Shown piece by piece: positions 35,223 through 44,100 of a DNA stretch of 64,000 nucleotides. Within the stretch, counting starts at the first letter, position 1, and each line of letters starts with the position of its first letter. The position numbers were made by a program, and so were the translations under genes. Below the pieces are notes generated by a model. That model had not been told where the DNA came from. It worked only from the letters and a program-made list of their open reading frames with translations, and made no database searches. Source of the DNA: Scytonematopsis contorta HA4267-MV1 (GTDB lineage Bacteria > Cyanobacteriota > Cyanobacteriia > Cyanobacteriales > Nostocaceae); contig JAHHIC010000080.1 in assembly GCA_019359035.1 (NCBI GenBank), positions 1 through 64,000 on the forward strand, written 5' to 3'.

Positions 35223-35556
35223 TGGTTAGACGAATATGGGTCTCCGGCACGAGAAGCGGATTTCCGTAACCTCTTGAACTATTCGCCCTATCACAACATC
35301 GAGTCTGGCAAGACCTATCCCGCGATCCTTGCCACTACTGCCGATACGGACGATCACGTCGTTCCGGCTCCCTTCAAATATGTCGCCGCGCTCCAGGCAG
35401 CAGACATCGGTGACAAGCCTCACCTTGTCCGCATTGAGACGCGAGCTGGCTGGACACGGAGCAGGCAAGCCCATCGACAAGACCATTGAGGAAACAGCGG
35501 ATATGTGGGCTTTTGCAGCTCACTGGACAGGGTTGGATGTCGGAAATGGGAAATAA
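35223..35556 (+). pseudogene. Prolyl oligopeptidase C-terminal fragment with frameshift
   Basis: The frame from 35223 reads WLDEYGSPAREADFRNLLNY, SPYHNIESGKTYPAILATTA and DTDDHVVPAPFKYVAALQAA, matching the region around the catalytic Asp of prolyl endopeptidases. At about 35447 the bases CTGG are doubled, shifting the frame; the other frame continues GHGAGKPIDKTIEETADMW and ends in a stop at 35554-35556. Only the last 110 residues of a roughly 700-residue enzyme remain, without the nucleophile Ser. It is a dead fragment carried in the mosaic. Confidence 0.8.
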
Positions 35557-35585
35557 ACACGCATGAAGCAATGCAGGAGTTCAAC

Positions 35586-35867
35586 ATGCAGTATGAAAGT
35601 CGATTTCTTTTCATGTCTTTCGCGATCGCAGGCGTAGTGCTAGGCGGATGCACAGCATCGACTAAAGGCGACGATCAGAAAGCGAATCAGGATATCACGG
35701 TCACCTGCACAAGCGCCGTCGCTTATGACGTGGGTGCCTGTCAGATCCTTGCTAACGCGAGATGCGAGGAGGGAAAAGCACAACTGAGGGGCTTACTGTC
35801 CAGCACGTTCCTTCCAGCCAACAAGCTTTACCAGAACACAGCGCGATACAGGTGCCTGAGCGCTTAA
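35586..35867 (+). CDS. Small lipoprotein
   Basis: A 93-residue protein with a signal segment (residues 8-24) and a lipobox VLGGC, giving Cys25 as the probable lipid site. The mature part is short and contains five further cysteines (TCTSAVAYDVGACQIL, NARCEEGK, RYRCLSA). GCAGGAGTTCAAC is a strong ribosome site for ATG 35586. The C-terminal end may not be original, because it stops close to the next fragment. No family recognised. Confidence 0.5.
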   Translation: MQYESRFLFMSFAIAGVVLGGCTASTKGDDQKANQDITVTCTSAVAYDVGACQILANARCEEGKAQLRGLLSSTFLPANKLYQNTARYRCLSA

Positions 35868-35906
35868 GTCAGCCAGTAGCAAGTAGCACGAGTCAAGAAG
35901 ACAAAG

Positions 35907-36068
35907 ATGAGAATTAAAACAATTAAAGGACATCAGGGAATCGGAACGGAAGGGAAAGGCGCGACTTACGTGGAAGCTGCCGGGTGGGGTAAGTATCGGT
36001 GGTGGCGGTATCTTCTAGGATTAGTATTCATCCTCTTTACGGGGCTGGTGGTCGGCGGCATCGTCGCC
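35907..36068 (+). pseudogene. CPBP protease N-terminal fragment
   Basis: About 54 codons (MRIKTIKGHQGIGTEG, then WGKYRWWRYLLGLVFILFTG) resembling the cytosolic head and first membrane segment of cyanobacterial CPBP proteases. The similarity ends near VVGGIVA, and the sequence then changes to about 65-70 percent GC and another gene. The catalytic EExxxR region is absent. Confidence 0.55.
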
Positions 36069-36807
36069 CCGCGCATCGCGTTCTTGCTCGGCGGTCAGGA
36101 GGGGTGCCTGGCGCGCCCAGGACACCTGGCCGGTCGTGGAGTACTCCGCCACCATCGCGCTCGGCGGCGGGTCGTACCTGGACGACGGACTGCCCGCCGA
36201 CCCCGCAGCCGAGGCTCCCAACCGCTTCTTCGTCTGGTCTGAGCCACTTGGGCAGCCGGTTCGGATCACTGGCACGCCGCAGGTGTCTCTGAATATCGAG
36301 GGCCACGGCAACGTCATGGTCGAGCTGTACGACGTCGCCCCAGACGGCAGCGCCGTTGCGTTCAATCGGCAGGTGGCGGTGGTAAAACCCGGCACGACTA
36401 GCTTCGACCTCAGATCAACCGACTGGACGCTGCAGGCTAGTCACGCGTTGGCCGTCGAGATTGGCACCATTCAGCCCTCTCTGGCCCCCGACAACGACTG
36501 GATTGATACACCGTCGTTGGAAAGAATCACCGTCAGCGACGCCCGGATCGAGCTTGCCCTAGACGACCCAGCCAACGACACCGTCATCCCTGGCGACCGT
36601 GCGCCGTGGCTGGACATCTACCGGCAGGCGTCCGCGGAGCAACTGTCTCCCAGTACCCCGAGCTTCACGCTGCCGACGGTAGGTGAGAAATCTAGTGATA
36701 GGTTTGAGATAGCACGAAGGGCGCAACAATTTCTCTCCAATTCAAACTTGCGAGAATTCTCAATCATGCAGAATTTTGTTAGACTAGTGTTAGACGTTAG
36801 ACTCTAA
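36069..36807 (+). pseudogene. GC-rich C-terminal fragment of a CocE/NonD-type hydrolase
   Basis: The frame containing 36136-36807 reads WRAQDTWPVVEYSATIALGG, APNRFFVWSEPLGQPVRITG, VELYDVAPDGSAVAFNRQVA and LAVEIGTIQPSLAPDNDWID. This is the C-terminal jelly-roll domain of X-Pro dipeptidyl-peptidase/CocE hydrolases; the alpha/beta-hydrolase domain with the catalytic Ser is missing. Base composition is far above the rest of the window and looks actinobacterial or chloroflexal. Near 36685 it reverts to AT-rich DNA, where the frame runs on by chance into the IS border. It is a transferred and broken piece, or an assembly artefact. Confidence 0.65.
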
Positions 36808-36919
36808 CATAATGGATAAAGTACTTCATAGCAGTAATAGACACGTCCGGAATATGATTTAGGTACAAAAAAATGGTAGAAAGTATAATTGACCCCTTCT
36901 ACCACCATTTAATAAAAAA

Positions 36920-37861
36920 ATGAATACTTTCGATTATATACAAAAGTACCCCTTGCGTGCCAAGCAACTTTTAGGGATTAGTTATGACCAATTTACCGAC
37001 CTTGTAAATCGTGCCAAACAATGCCATGAAGAAGAGCAACTTAAACTTGAAGAGAGCAAAATTAGGATACATCGTCGCGGAGGTAGACGTAAAGAAATAT
37101 TATCAATTCCAGAACAAGTATGTTTATGCTTGTTTTATCTGAGGCAAATACCGACATTTGAAGTTTTAGGAATAAACTTTGGTATATCAAAGACGGAAGC
37201 GAACGATACTTTTCACTATTGGAGAAAAATATTACGTAACATTTTACCTGCTAGTTTATTAGAACAGGTCGAAAATAAGGAAGGAGATTTGATAATTGTA
37301 CAAGAAATATTAACAAATTTTAAGTTGCTAGTAGATAGCCTAGAACAGCACGCCAGTCCGCTCAACGGGGGGAACCCCCGCACGCGGCTGGCTCCAATAG
37401 ATAGACCCTCTGACAATGATGAGCAAAAAAAGTTCTTTTCTGGGAAGAAAAAACAGCATACTAGAAAAAATCAGATTGTTTCCTTACCAGAAGGAAAAGA
37501 TATAATCGATGTAAAAGTTGGTTCTCCCGGACCAACGGCAGATATAAAATTGTTTAGAGAGCAGCAAACAAAATTTGATAAGGGACAAGAGTTTGAAGGG
37601 GATAAAGCATATCAAGGTGGTGAAAATATTACTACTCCTCATAAAAGAAAAAAGAAGCAAAAATTAAGCGAGCGACAAAAAGAAGGAAATAAAGCATTAT
37701 CTAGCAAGCGCATATTCGTGGAACATTTAATACGTGTTGTCAAGATTTTCCAAGTTGCATCACAAAGATTTAGACTCAATGCTGACGTTTATAACGAAAT
37801 AGTTTTGCTAGTTTGTGGACTCGTGAGATTGCGAATTGGAACTTTTGTCTTGCCAGCATAA
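36920..37861 (+). CDS. IS5-like DDE transposase
   Basis: A 313-residue transposase. An N-terminal helix-turn-helix (about 60-105; LSIPEQVCLCLFYLRQIPTF, FGISKTEANDTFHYWRKIL) is followed by a DDE_Tnp_4 core: GKKKQHTRKNQIVSL (about 175-190), IIDVKVGSPGPTADIKLF, EGDKAYQGG (second Asp) and RIFVEHLIRVVKIFQV (Glu). It cuts and pastes its own element. A stretch of 16 residues (HASPLNGGNPRTRLAP, about 144-159) is encoded by an inserted palindrome and keeps the frame open. Whether the first catalytic Asp region (residues 160-165) still folds properly is uncertain. Confidence 0.8.
   Translation: MNTFDYIQKYPLRAKQLLGISYDQFTDLVNRAKQCHEEEQLKLEESKIRIHRRGGRRKEILSIPEQVCLCLFYLRQIPTFEVLGINFGISKTEANDTFHYWRKILRNILPASLLEQVENKEGDLIIVQEILTNFKLLVDSLEQHASPLNGGNPRTRLAPIDRPSDNDEQKKFFSGKKKQHTRKNQIVSLPEGKDIIDVKVGSPGPTADIKLFREQQTKFDKGQEFEGDKAYQGGENITTPHKRKKKQKLSERQKEGNKALSSKRIFVEHLIRVVKIFQVASQRFRLNADVYNEIVLLVCGLVRLRIGTFVLPA
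37352..37392. repeat. Palindromic repeat inserted in frame in the transposase gene
   Basis: GCCAGTCCGC pairs with GCGGCTGGC, and inside it CGGGGGG pairs with CCCCCG. This is a known type of cyanobacterial mobile palindrome (a GCCAGT..ACTGGC element). Its insertion adds a multiple of three bases and no stop. Confidence 0.8.
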
Positions 37862-37955
37862 TTTATATTAACTAAAAATTGTGTTTGCGTTGGACATGAT
37901 TGTTTATTTTTCTGCTCTAAACTATCACTAACTATATCAAACCCTTATTTCTACG

Positions 37956-38510
37956 TTGAAAGGGAATTTGCAAGGACTAGTCTCAAAGCCTTGTAAATAT
38001 TGGGCTGCGAGTTTTCGGATGGGTCTAGTATCCACAGCACAAAAGTTAAAATTGGCAGAGTCAGCTGGGGCTGACTACGTAATTCGCTATGATGAAAAAA
38101 ACTTTGTGAAAGGAGTAATGCATTGGACAGAAGGTGTCGGTGTAGATGTCGTGTATGATTCTGTAGGAGCAACTACCTTTACTCGCAGCTTCGAGGTTTT
38201 AAAAAATCGAGGCACCATAGTGTCCTTTGGGCAATCCAGTGGTTTACTACCACCAATTGACCTTAATAGTCGATTAGGTAATCGAACAGAACAACGCGGT
38301 TCTTTTCACGTAACACGTCCAATAATTAGGCACTACATTGATAGCCAAGAAGCTTTAAAATCTAAGACGAATGCATTATTTAACTATATTATACAAGGGA
38401 AAATAAGGATTTTAGTTGGAAATCAATACACATTAGAAAATTGCAGACAAGCCCATCAAGACTTAAAAAATAGATTAACACTAGGAAAATCAATATTAAA
38501 AATTATTTAG
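37956..38510 (+). pseudogene. Quinone oxidoreductase (MDR family), C-terminal half
   Basis: From about 38020 the frame matches the second half of zeta-crystallin-type NADPH:quinone reductases: VSTAQKLKLAESAGADYVIR, EGVGVDVVYDSVGATTFTRS, GTIVSFGQSSGLLPPIDL and YIIQGKIRILVGNQYTLENC. The first 160 residues, with the GAGGVG nucleotide motif, are missing. The first 20 codons of the frame have no similarity and come from DNA next to the IS. The enzyme would reduce quinones with NADPH, but this copy is broken at its 5' end. Confidence 0.75.
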
Positions 38511-38661
38511 GGCTTGCCGAAAAAGTCTACACGACGAAGCTAGAGTGCCAAGTACGTATAAACGCACGAACCCACAGAACCAAAGGTCACTAATTTAATA
38601 GGGTTTTCAAAGCTTGCATGGCGGTTGGTAGTAAGCACAATACTTTTGGGTATGACCTATA

Positions 38662-38769
38662 GTAAAAATTTGTAAAAATTATGTACCTATAAAAAAATTT
38701 GTGCTGTCATAAAGGTGTAGGCAGCACAGTTTACCTATTATTGTCAATAGTTATTTCCAAAAAATAACT
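38662..38769 (+). repeat. 108-bp dispersed repeat with two stem-loops, copy 2 (leader of the 50-codon gene)
   Basis: Same segment as 29431-29538. Here it ends at AAATAACT, immediately before AAGGAAC and the start of the small gene at 38785, so it would form that gene's 5' untranslated region or promoter. Stems: TGTGCTG/CAGCACA and AGTTATTT/AAATAACT. Confidence 0.75.
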
Positions 38770-38784
38770 AAGGAACAAAACATA

Positions 38785-38937
38785 ATGCGGGTAAAGCTTC
38801 TAGGTGAAACTCCTTCTTTAAGTGCGTTTGTTCTGTCGTGTGAGGTGGTGGAAAATGTTCAATTGGCAATTAATTGGTCAAATTATGACTTGAATTTAAC
38901 ATACTACAAACCTTACAATTACTACAACAATAAATAA
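38785..38937 (+). CDS. Small protein of 50 residues with aromatic tail
   Basis: ATG 38785 follows AAGGAAC by 11 nt and opens a 50-codon frame ending TAA 38935-38937. The product begins MRVKLLGETPSLSAFVLSCE and ends YYKPYNYYNNK, unusually rich in Tyr and Asn. It carries one cysteine and no signal peptide. It is framed by the 108-bp leader and a strong terminator, so it looks like a complete short transcription unit. I do not recognise a family; a precursor peptide or antitoxin-size regulator is possible but unproven. Confidence 0.45.
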   Translation: MRVKLLGETPSLSAFVLSCEVVENVQLAINWSNYDLNLTYYKPYNYYNNK

Positions 38938-38956
38938 GTTTATAAAAAATTGAGTC

Positions 38957-38994
38957 GCTCCGGTCTCGTTAAAAGCCTGGGGCTCGTTTTTTTT
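38957..38994 (+). terminator. Rho-independent terminator after the 50-codon gene
   Basis: GCTCCGG (38957-38963) pairs with CTGGGGC (38977-38983), counting G-U pairs, and is followed by TCGTTTTTTTT. It lies 20 bp after the stop of the small gene, on the same strand. The spacer from 39005 to 39370 shows no gene. Confidence 0.7.
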
Positions 38995-39371
38995 AGACAA
39001 CATTTATTAGATATCTACACACCACTGCGAAAACTCTCTACACTTAGAGGACATCGTGTCTATATACCCCCTCCTAGAAAACATTTTCACTTACACATGA
39101 GTCCATAAGTTCAGCCTGCGTGGTTGTGGCATATGTAAAAAGAAAGCTTCTTTGTCACAGTTAAAGCTCTGGTAATCAAAAGTATAGTCTTTTTTTTCTG
39201 AAATCACATCTAATATATACAAGAAGGATTTATGGGACTGTGAGATAGAACGCTCTATCACTCAAGTTTCCAGAATTTGCACCTTTAATACGAGCCTACA
39301 GAAGGCTGTATAATTAACGAGTCAACCCCAATTTGCAAGTAATTAGATAACTGTATAATTGTTGATTAATT

Positions 39372-39454
39372 GCGAATTGCGTTCGCGAAGCGTGCCGCCT
39401 CGGCATATTGCGAACTGCGTAGACCGGAGGTCTTCCCGGAGGGTATTGCGAACC
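39372..39454. repeat. Cyanobacterial GCG-rich interspersed repeat
   Basis: GCGTTCGCGAAGCGTGCCG, then CGGCATATTGCGAACTGCG and CCGGAGGTCTTCCCGGAGGG form the nested palindromes of the common Nostocales interspersed repeat. It abuts the start of the next gene and supplies the sequence upstream of it, including a GGAGGG tract. Confidence 0.65.
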
Positions 39455-39928
39455 GTGTCAAGGCCACTTCAAAAAAAATGTTCAATTTGCTCCCAGCTAA
39501 CCACCAAAAAAGCAAGGCTGTTACACGGTGAAGAGGGTGATGGCTGCTGGGACGACAAGTATTGCCACAACCGTCGCTCTTTTTACAGAAAACAGGCTCG
39601 GACAAATAATGGCGAAAACACTATACAATCTGTTGTTGTAGAACCACCCCAGAATTATTTCGCAATTCTCCTACTTTACAAAGACCCTGGAGAGCGACCT
39701 TTACACGCTTTGGGTGCTGAATTGTGGCAGGGGCAAACACCTAATTGTAAACTGCAACCCATACATTGCTTTGGGTTAACTGGTGGGACAATAAGGGAAT
39801 ATACAGAGCAAGTGCTTGAAGCATTTTCAAAGCAATGCGGTACGAGTCTCAATAAATACAAAGATATTTTCGAGCTTAGCCCTGAAAAATGTCCCATACG
39901 TCCATGTCCGCTGCATCCTGAAAGTTAA
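39455..39928 (+). CDS. Conserved cyanobacterial Cys-rich protein
   Basis: From GTG 39455 the product has 157 residues. It begins SRPLQKKCSICSQLTTKKA and has a CWDDKYCHNRRSFYR block, giving a likely zinc site from four cysteines (about residues 9-50). The middle (YFAILLLYKDPGERPLHALG, PIHCFGLTGGTIREYTEQVL) and the end (SPEKCPIRPCPLHPE) match a family I recall as widespread in cyanobacterial genomes and plasmids, without known function. The longer frame from 39359 runs through the repeat, so it is not preferred. It is followed after 20 bp by another gene in the same direction. Confidence 0.6.
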   Translation: MSRPLQKKCSICSQLTTKKARLLHGEEGDGCWDDKYCHNRRSFYRKQARTNNGENTIQSVVVEPPQNYFAILLLYKDPGERPLHALGAELWQGQTPNCKLQPIHCFGLTGGTIREYTEQVLEAFSKQCGTSLNKYKDIFELSPEKCPIRPCPLHPES

Positions 39929-39948
39929 ATGAATACATTTATTTGAAT

Positions 39949-40596
39949 ATGGAACACTTAGATGAAGCCCTATATGATTTTTCTGAATCCGTACAACACG
40001 ACGCATACAATGCATGGACATTACTAGAACGTAGCCTACAAGCATTTACAATCGAGCAGCAGTTGAGTTTGGGAAGCAGTGCTGTTTTGGAACATGCTGC
40101 TTACTTGAAAGAGCGGTCACAAACTTTGCTAGCAGAAACAAGAGACAGTAACGATAAAGATGGTCCCCTAGTTAGTTTCGATTTATTTGCTGGCATTGTG
40201 CGTATGACTTCCAGGATTGACTTAGAAGATTTAAAAGAACCTGAAATTGAGCAACAATATTCCACTCACGCTAAACATGATTATCCTCAAAGAGTGGATA
40301 AAGAAGCTGCTGTTACAGAACTTAACGAAAATGATTCTCGCTTATTCTTGGCTCAAATCCACACTATTGATGATATCAAAACTTTAGCTGGTAGCGAAAA
40401 TGTTGAGCAATGGAAAAAAATGATATTAACCTTTTTTAAAGAAAAAGGTGAAAATAAAATACAGTTAAAGATAATTGCCAAAAGCTTAAAAATGGCGTTT
40501 GTAGAAGTCTGGATAGGGATACTCTTAGGAGACTTTGAACTCGAACAAAAAGGTGATTTTTACGATATCGATACAGTTTGGGTTTCATGTCAATAA
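39949..40596 (+). CDS. Hypothetical acidic protein
   Basis: A 215-residue soluble, mainly helical protein (MEHLDEALYDFSESVQHDAY, later VDKEAAVTELNENDSRLFLA and VEQWKKMILTFFKEKGE). The last part (IIAKSLKMAFVEVWIGILLG) could be a winged helix. No family recognised. ATG 39949 is preferred over TTG 39943. It is probably co-transcribed with the Cys-rich gene upstream; both appear accessory. A long inverted repeat follows at 40708. Confidence 0.5.
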   Translation: MEHLDEALYDFSESVQHDAYNAWTLLERSLQAFTIEQQLSLGSSAVLEHAAYLKERSQTLLAETRDSNDKDGPLVSFDLFAGIVRMTSRIDLEDLKEPEIEQQYSTHAKHDYPQRVDKEAAVTELNENDSRLFLAQIHTIDDIKTLAGSENVEQWKKMILTFFKEKGENKIQLKIIAKSLKMAFVEVWIGILLGDFELEQKGDFYDIDTVWVSCQ

Positions 40597-40707
40597 CGTT
40601 ACTTAGTACTTAGCTGTATTAACCAAATAACTATTCGTATAATTTAATGCACTAGTATTATGCTACTTTAGATACAAATTTTACTAACTAATAGGTCTCA
40701 TATGCTA

Positions 40708-40769
40708 GAGCCAAAAAAGCTTTGAATGCTTAGCATTTTTCTTAGCGTACTATTTTCCTTTTTTGGTTC
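40708..40769. repeat. Long inverted repeat in the spacer 40597-41164
   Basis: GAGCCAAAAAAG (40708-40719) pairs with CCTTTTTTGGTTC (40757-40769) with one mismatch. Between them GCTTTGAATGCTTAGC can form an inner stem. It may serve as a terminator for the gene at 39949. The remaining 570-bp spacer shows no gene. Confidence 0.5.
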
Positions 40770-41164
40770 GATTCAAAAATAGTATTAATAAGCACTACAA
40801 TAACCGTAATAATATTTATACTAATACATCAGCCGTGTTTGAGTTGCTCCTGCACCTGTAACTGTAACAAGTAGTGACTCCTGACTTTTCACGAGAAGTC
40901 CTCAAACCACTAAACAACGCGATTTTTTCGACAAGCTAATTGTCAATAGCTTTAAGTTCATGATAATGGCTAACGTAAAAATCAGGGTTGGGGAAACACT
41001 TAAAATGGCGTTTTCTAGATGTCGTGAGATATTAGGTAGTAATTCAACTGTCATCTGTATCTTTAATTAAGTTTAAGAAACTGTATTACTTTCATCATGT
41101 ACAGTTATTTTTAATACATGGGTGCAATTCTAAATAATAATAAGTGGCAAAATAAATATAATTT

Positions 41165-44100
41165 ATGATTATTTGTCCAAATTGCAATCACCCGAATTTA
41201 AACGACGCTAAACAATGCGAAGCTTGCTACACACCTCTTCCTACGATGGTTAATTGTCCAAGTTGTGGGTCAGGGATAACGGCAGATGCTTCTTTTTGCG
41301 GACAGTGCGGTTTTAACATGCGAGCATATAGTGAAGCGGTCAGCGCTGCTAGGCTACCAAGCAATACGGATGTACAGTCAAAAGCTACAGATCCATCATC
41401 TTCACACGTTGATGCAGGGAAAGTCATTACAAAAAAGAGGAATAACAAAGCCTCTATTTTCAAAGTATTTTTGTGGCCTAAATTTATTTTTGCCAATTTG
41501 AAAAAAGTACTTCAACTTCTTGCTCAAATACTACCTTTAAAAACTGGTAAAAAAACAAAAAATATATTCCCTTTTACGCGGGATTTAATTAAATATAAGT
41601 TTGAAATTCCTCTTAAGCCTATATTTCGTTTTTCTCACGAACCTATCAGCATCGAAAGCTCGCTTCCCTTTATTGGACGACAAGCTGAATTAAATACGTT
41701 AGTCGAACGAATTCTATTTTCCAATGGTGGTTCTTTTCTAGTTACGGGCTATCGTGGTGTTGGCAAAAGTTCCTTTGTTAATCAAGTTGTTAGAAATTTA
41801 GAAGCAGCATTACCTTGGGCTGAGAGATACTTAGGAAAAACAGAAATTATTGCAGTACAACTGAACCTAGCACGTCCTCTAGAGCCTTCTAAATTAATGT
41901 ATCATATCATTCGTAGGCTTTATGAAAAGTTGATAGAAAGAGACATATTGACCGCTTTTAGCCCAGATTTACAAGAACAACTTTCTTCAGCCTATCGTCG
42001 CACATCATTTAATATGACTCGAAACACAATTGAGGGCTTGGAACATAACTTTGGCATAAATGAATTCAGCTTAGAAGCAGGCAAACTCAAAACAACCTTG
42101 AAACCTTCATTAGGTTATAAACGAACCAATACACAAAATTATCAAGCGTCTTTTTTAGACTATGACGATAAAGCTGCTGAGTACGATGTAATTGAAATTT
42201 CTCGTCGGCTAGCAAACGGTTATATTAAACCACAAAACTTACTGCAACAAGTTAAAAAAAAGCTTCTGCGTCAATCTCCACAACGCATTAAGCTCAAAAT
42301 AATTTTTGTGTTTGATGAAATGGATAAACTCGAAGATATATACCTTGAAGAAAATGGAACAAAAAAACTATTTATTGAAAGCTTACTTGGTAGCTTAAAA
42401 AACCTTTTTACAACTTCGGGAATATCATTTATATTTATAGCAGGTAAAGACCTGCATGAACGCTGGTTAGAAGATTTAGGTCGAGGCGATAGTATTTATG
42501 AAAGTGTTTTTGCTTACGATAAGTATTTGCCATGTATGTGGACTAATATCAATGAGTTATGCGACACGTTTGTAGACCAAGAGGTTTTAGGAAGAAAATC
42601 AACTTTCAATTCTCATGATTCTAGATGGGACGAGGATGAAGCATTATTAATGTTTGAGGATTTTAAGAATTATCTTTATTATAAAGGCCGTGGTCTTCCT
42701 AGACGTATTATTCGAGGTTTTAATGAGTATGTGCAATGGAACGACCAAAAACCAATATTAGTATTTACTCATCAAGATGCTCGTCGCATTAGGTTTTACG
42801 CTGGATTACAAAATGTCTTGTCGCAATTTATGCGAAAATTTTTGAAAAACGTCTCTGAAGAATCTTTAGGTTCGCAACAAGATAAGCAGCAACTGGGCAT
42901 CTATTATTTAGTAGACTGGGTTTTACGTCAACAAAATCGGGAGTTTTCTTTGAATCATGCTATCAATGCATCAAAGCAACTGAGTGCAAAAATTGCTTTA
43001 ATCGAAGAAGTTGCACCTCAAATTATACGAGATATACTTGAGCTTTTACTCCAAAGCGAATATTTACAAGAAGTAAAATCAGAGTTAAATCAAGCTCAAA
43101 TTCTTAATGTCAACATTCAACCCGAAAAATTGTACCAACTACCTCCTAGACGTATTAATGAAATGTCAGGAGTTGCAGATATTTATGATGAGGAAGCCAA
43201 TTTATTACGTCAGGTAGATAATATAACCACTGAAATTGGGTATTACAAACTACAAGAAAAAATTGGCGTTGGTGGAATGGCAACAATTTATAAGGCTTGG
43301 GATGAGCAAAATACCCGCTATGTGGCTGTAAAAATATTAACTGATAGTCTCGCATCAAATCCACAAGCAGTTAAACGTTTCAAGCGCGAAGCTGAAATAA
43401 TGAGTAATTTAGAGCACCCTAATATTGTTAAATATTACGATACGGGAGAGGCAAAAAGGCTATTTTATATTGTGATGGAATATATTGATGGAATAAATCT
43501 TAGTACATTTGTAGAAAAACTAGGTAAGCTGGATTTTAATGTAGCTATACATATTATTATACCTATAGTTGAAGCGCTACAGTATATTCATGCAAAAGGG
43601 TTTTTTCGTAACGATATAAAGCCTGGTAATATTCTGATAAATTCAGCAGGAAAAGTTTATCTTATAGATTTTGGAATAACTAAATCATATCAGGGTGATA
43701 TGGAAGTGACAGGTACGATATTACAGATTATTGGCACACCACATTATATTTCACCCGAACAATGGCAAAATAATCCTGCAAATGCATCTTCAGATATATA
43801 TTCTTTGGGTGTAACTATGTATGAAATGGTAGCTGGTAAGCGACCATTTGAAGGTGATTCGCTTGAAGATATTTGTCAACGACACTTACACCAATTACCT
43901 ATTCCACCATCACGTTTTGCAGCATTACCTCAACCAGTAGAAACAATAATTTTAAAATGTTTAGAAAAAAATCCTAGCCAAAGATTTCAGTCAATTGATG
44001 AATTAAAAATCGCATTAAATCAGATAATTCATGACCAACCACGCATTGATTTAGCACCTTTATTAAAAGCTACTGTTGGAGAAATTAACTATGATATAGA

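Larger units (their letters stand above)
36778..37932 (+). mobile_element. IS5-like insertion sequence with internal palindromic repeat
   Basis: The transposase gene 36920-37861 is flanked by imperfect candidate terminal inverted repeats, GTTAGACTAGTGTTAGA (36778-36794) and, on the other strand, GTTAGTGATAGTTTAGA (37916-37932). Before the start codon there is an extra stem (AAATGGTAGAA..TTCTACC) around 36870-36908. The left border meets the CocE fragment and the right border meets half an oxidoreductase gene, so insertion or deletion at this site broke both. Borders are inferred, with no clear target duplication. Confidence 0.5.

Noticed and set aside
36021-36395. Two minus-strand frames in the GC-rich fragment
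   Set aside because: High GC produces long chance frames; the plus-strand CocE-like translation has clear family motifs and these do not.
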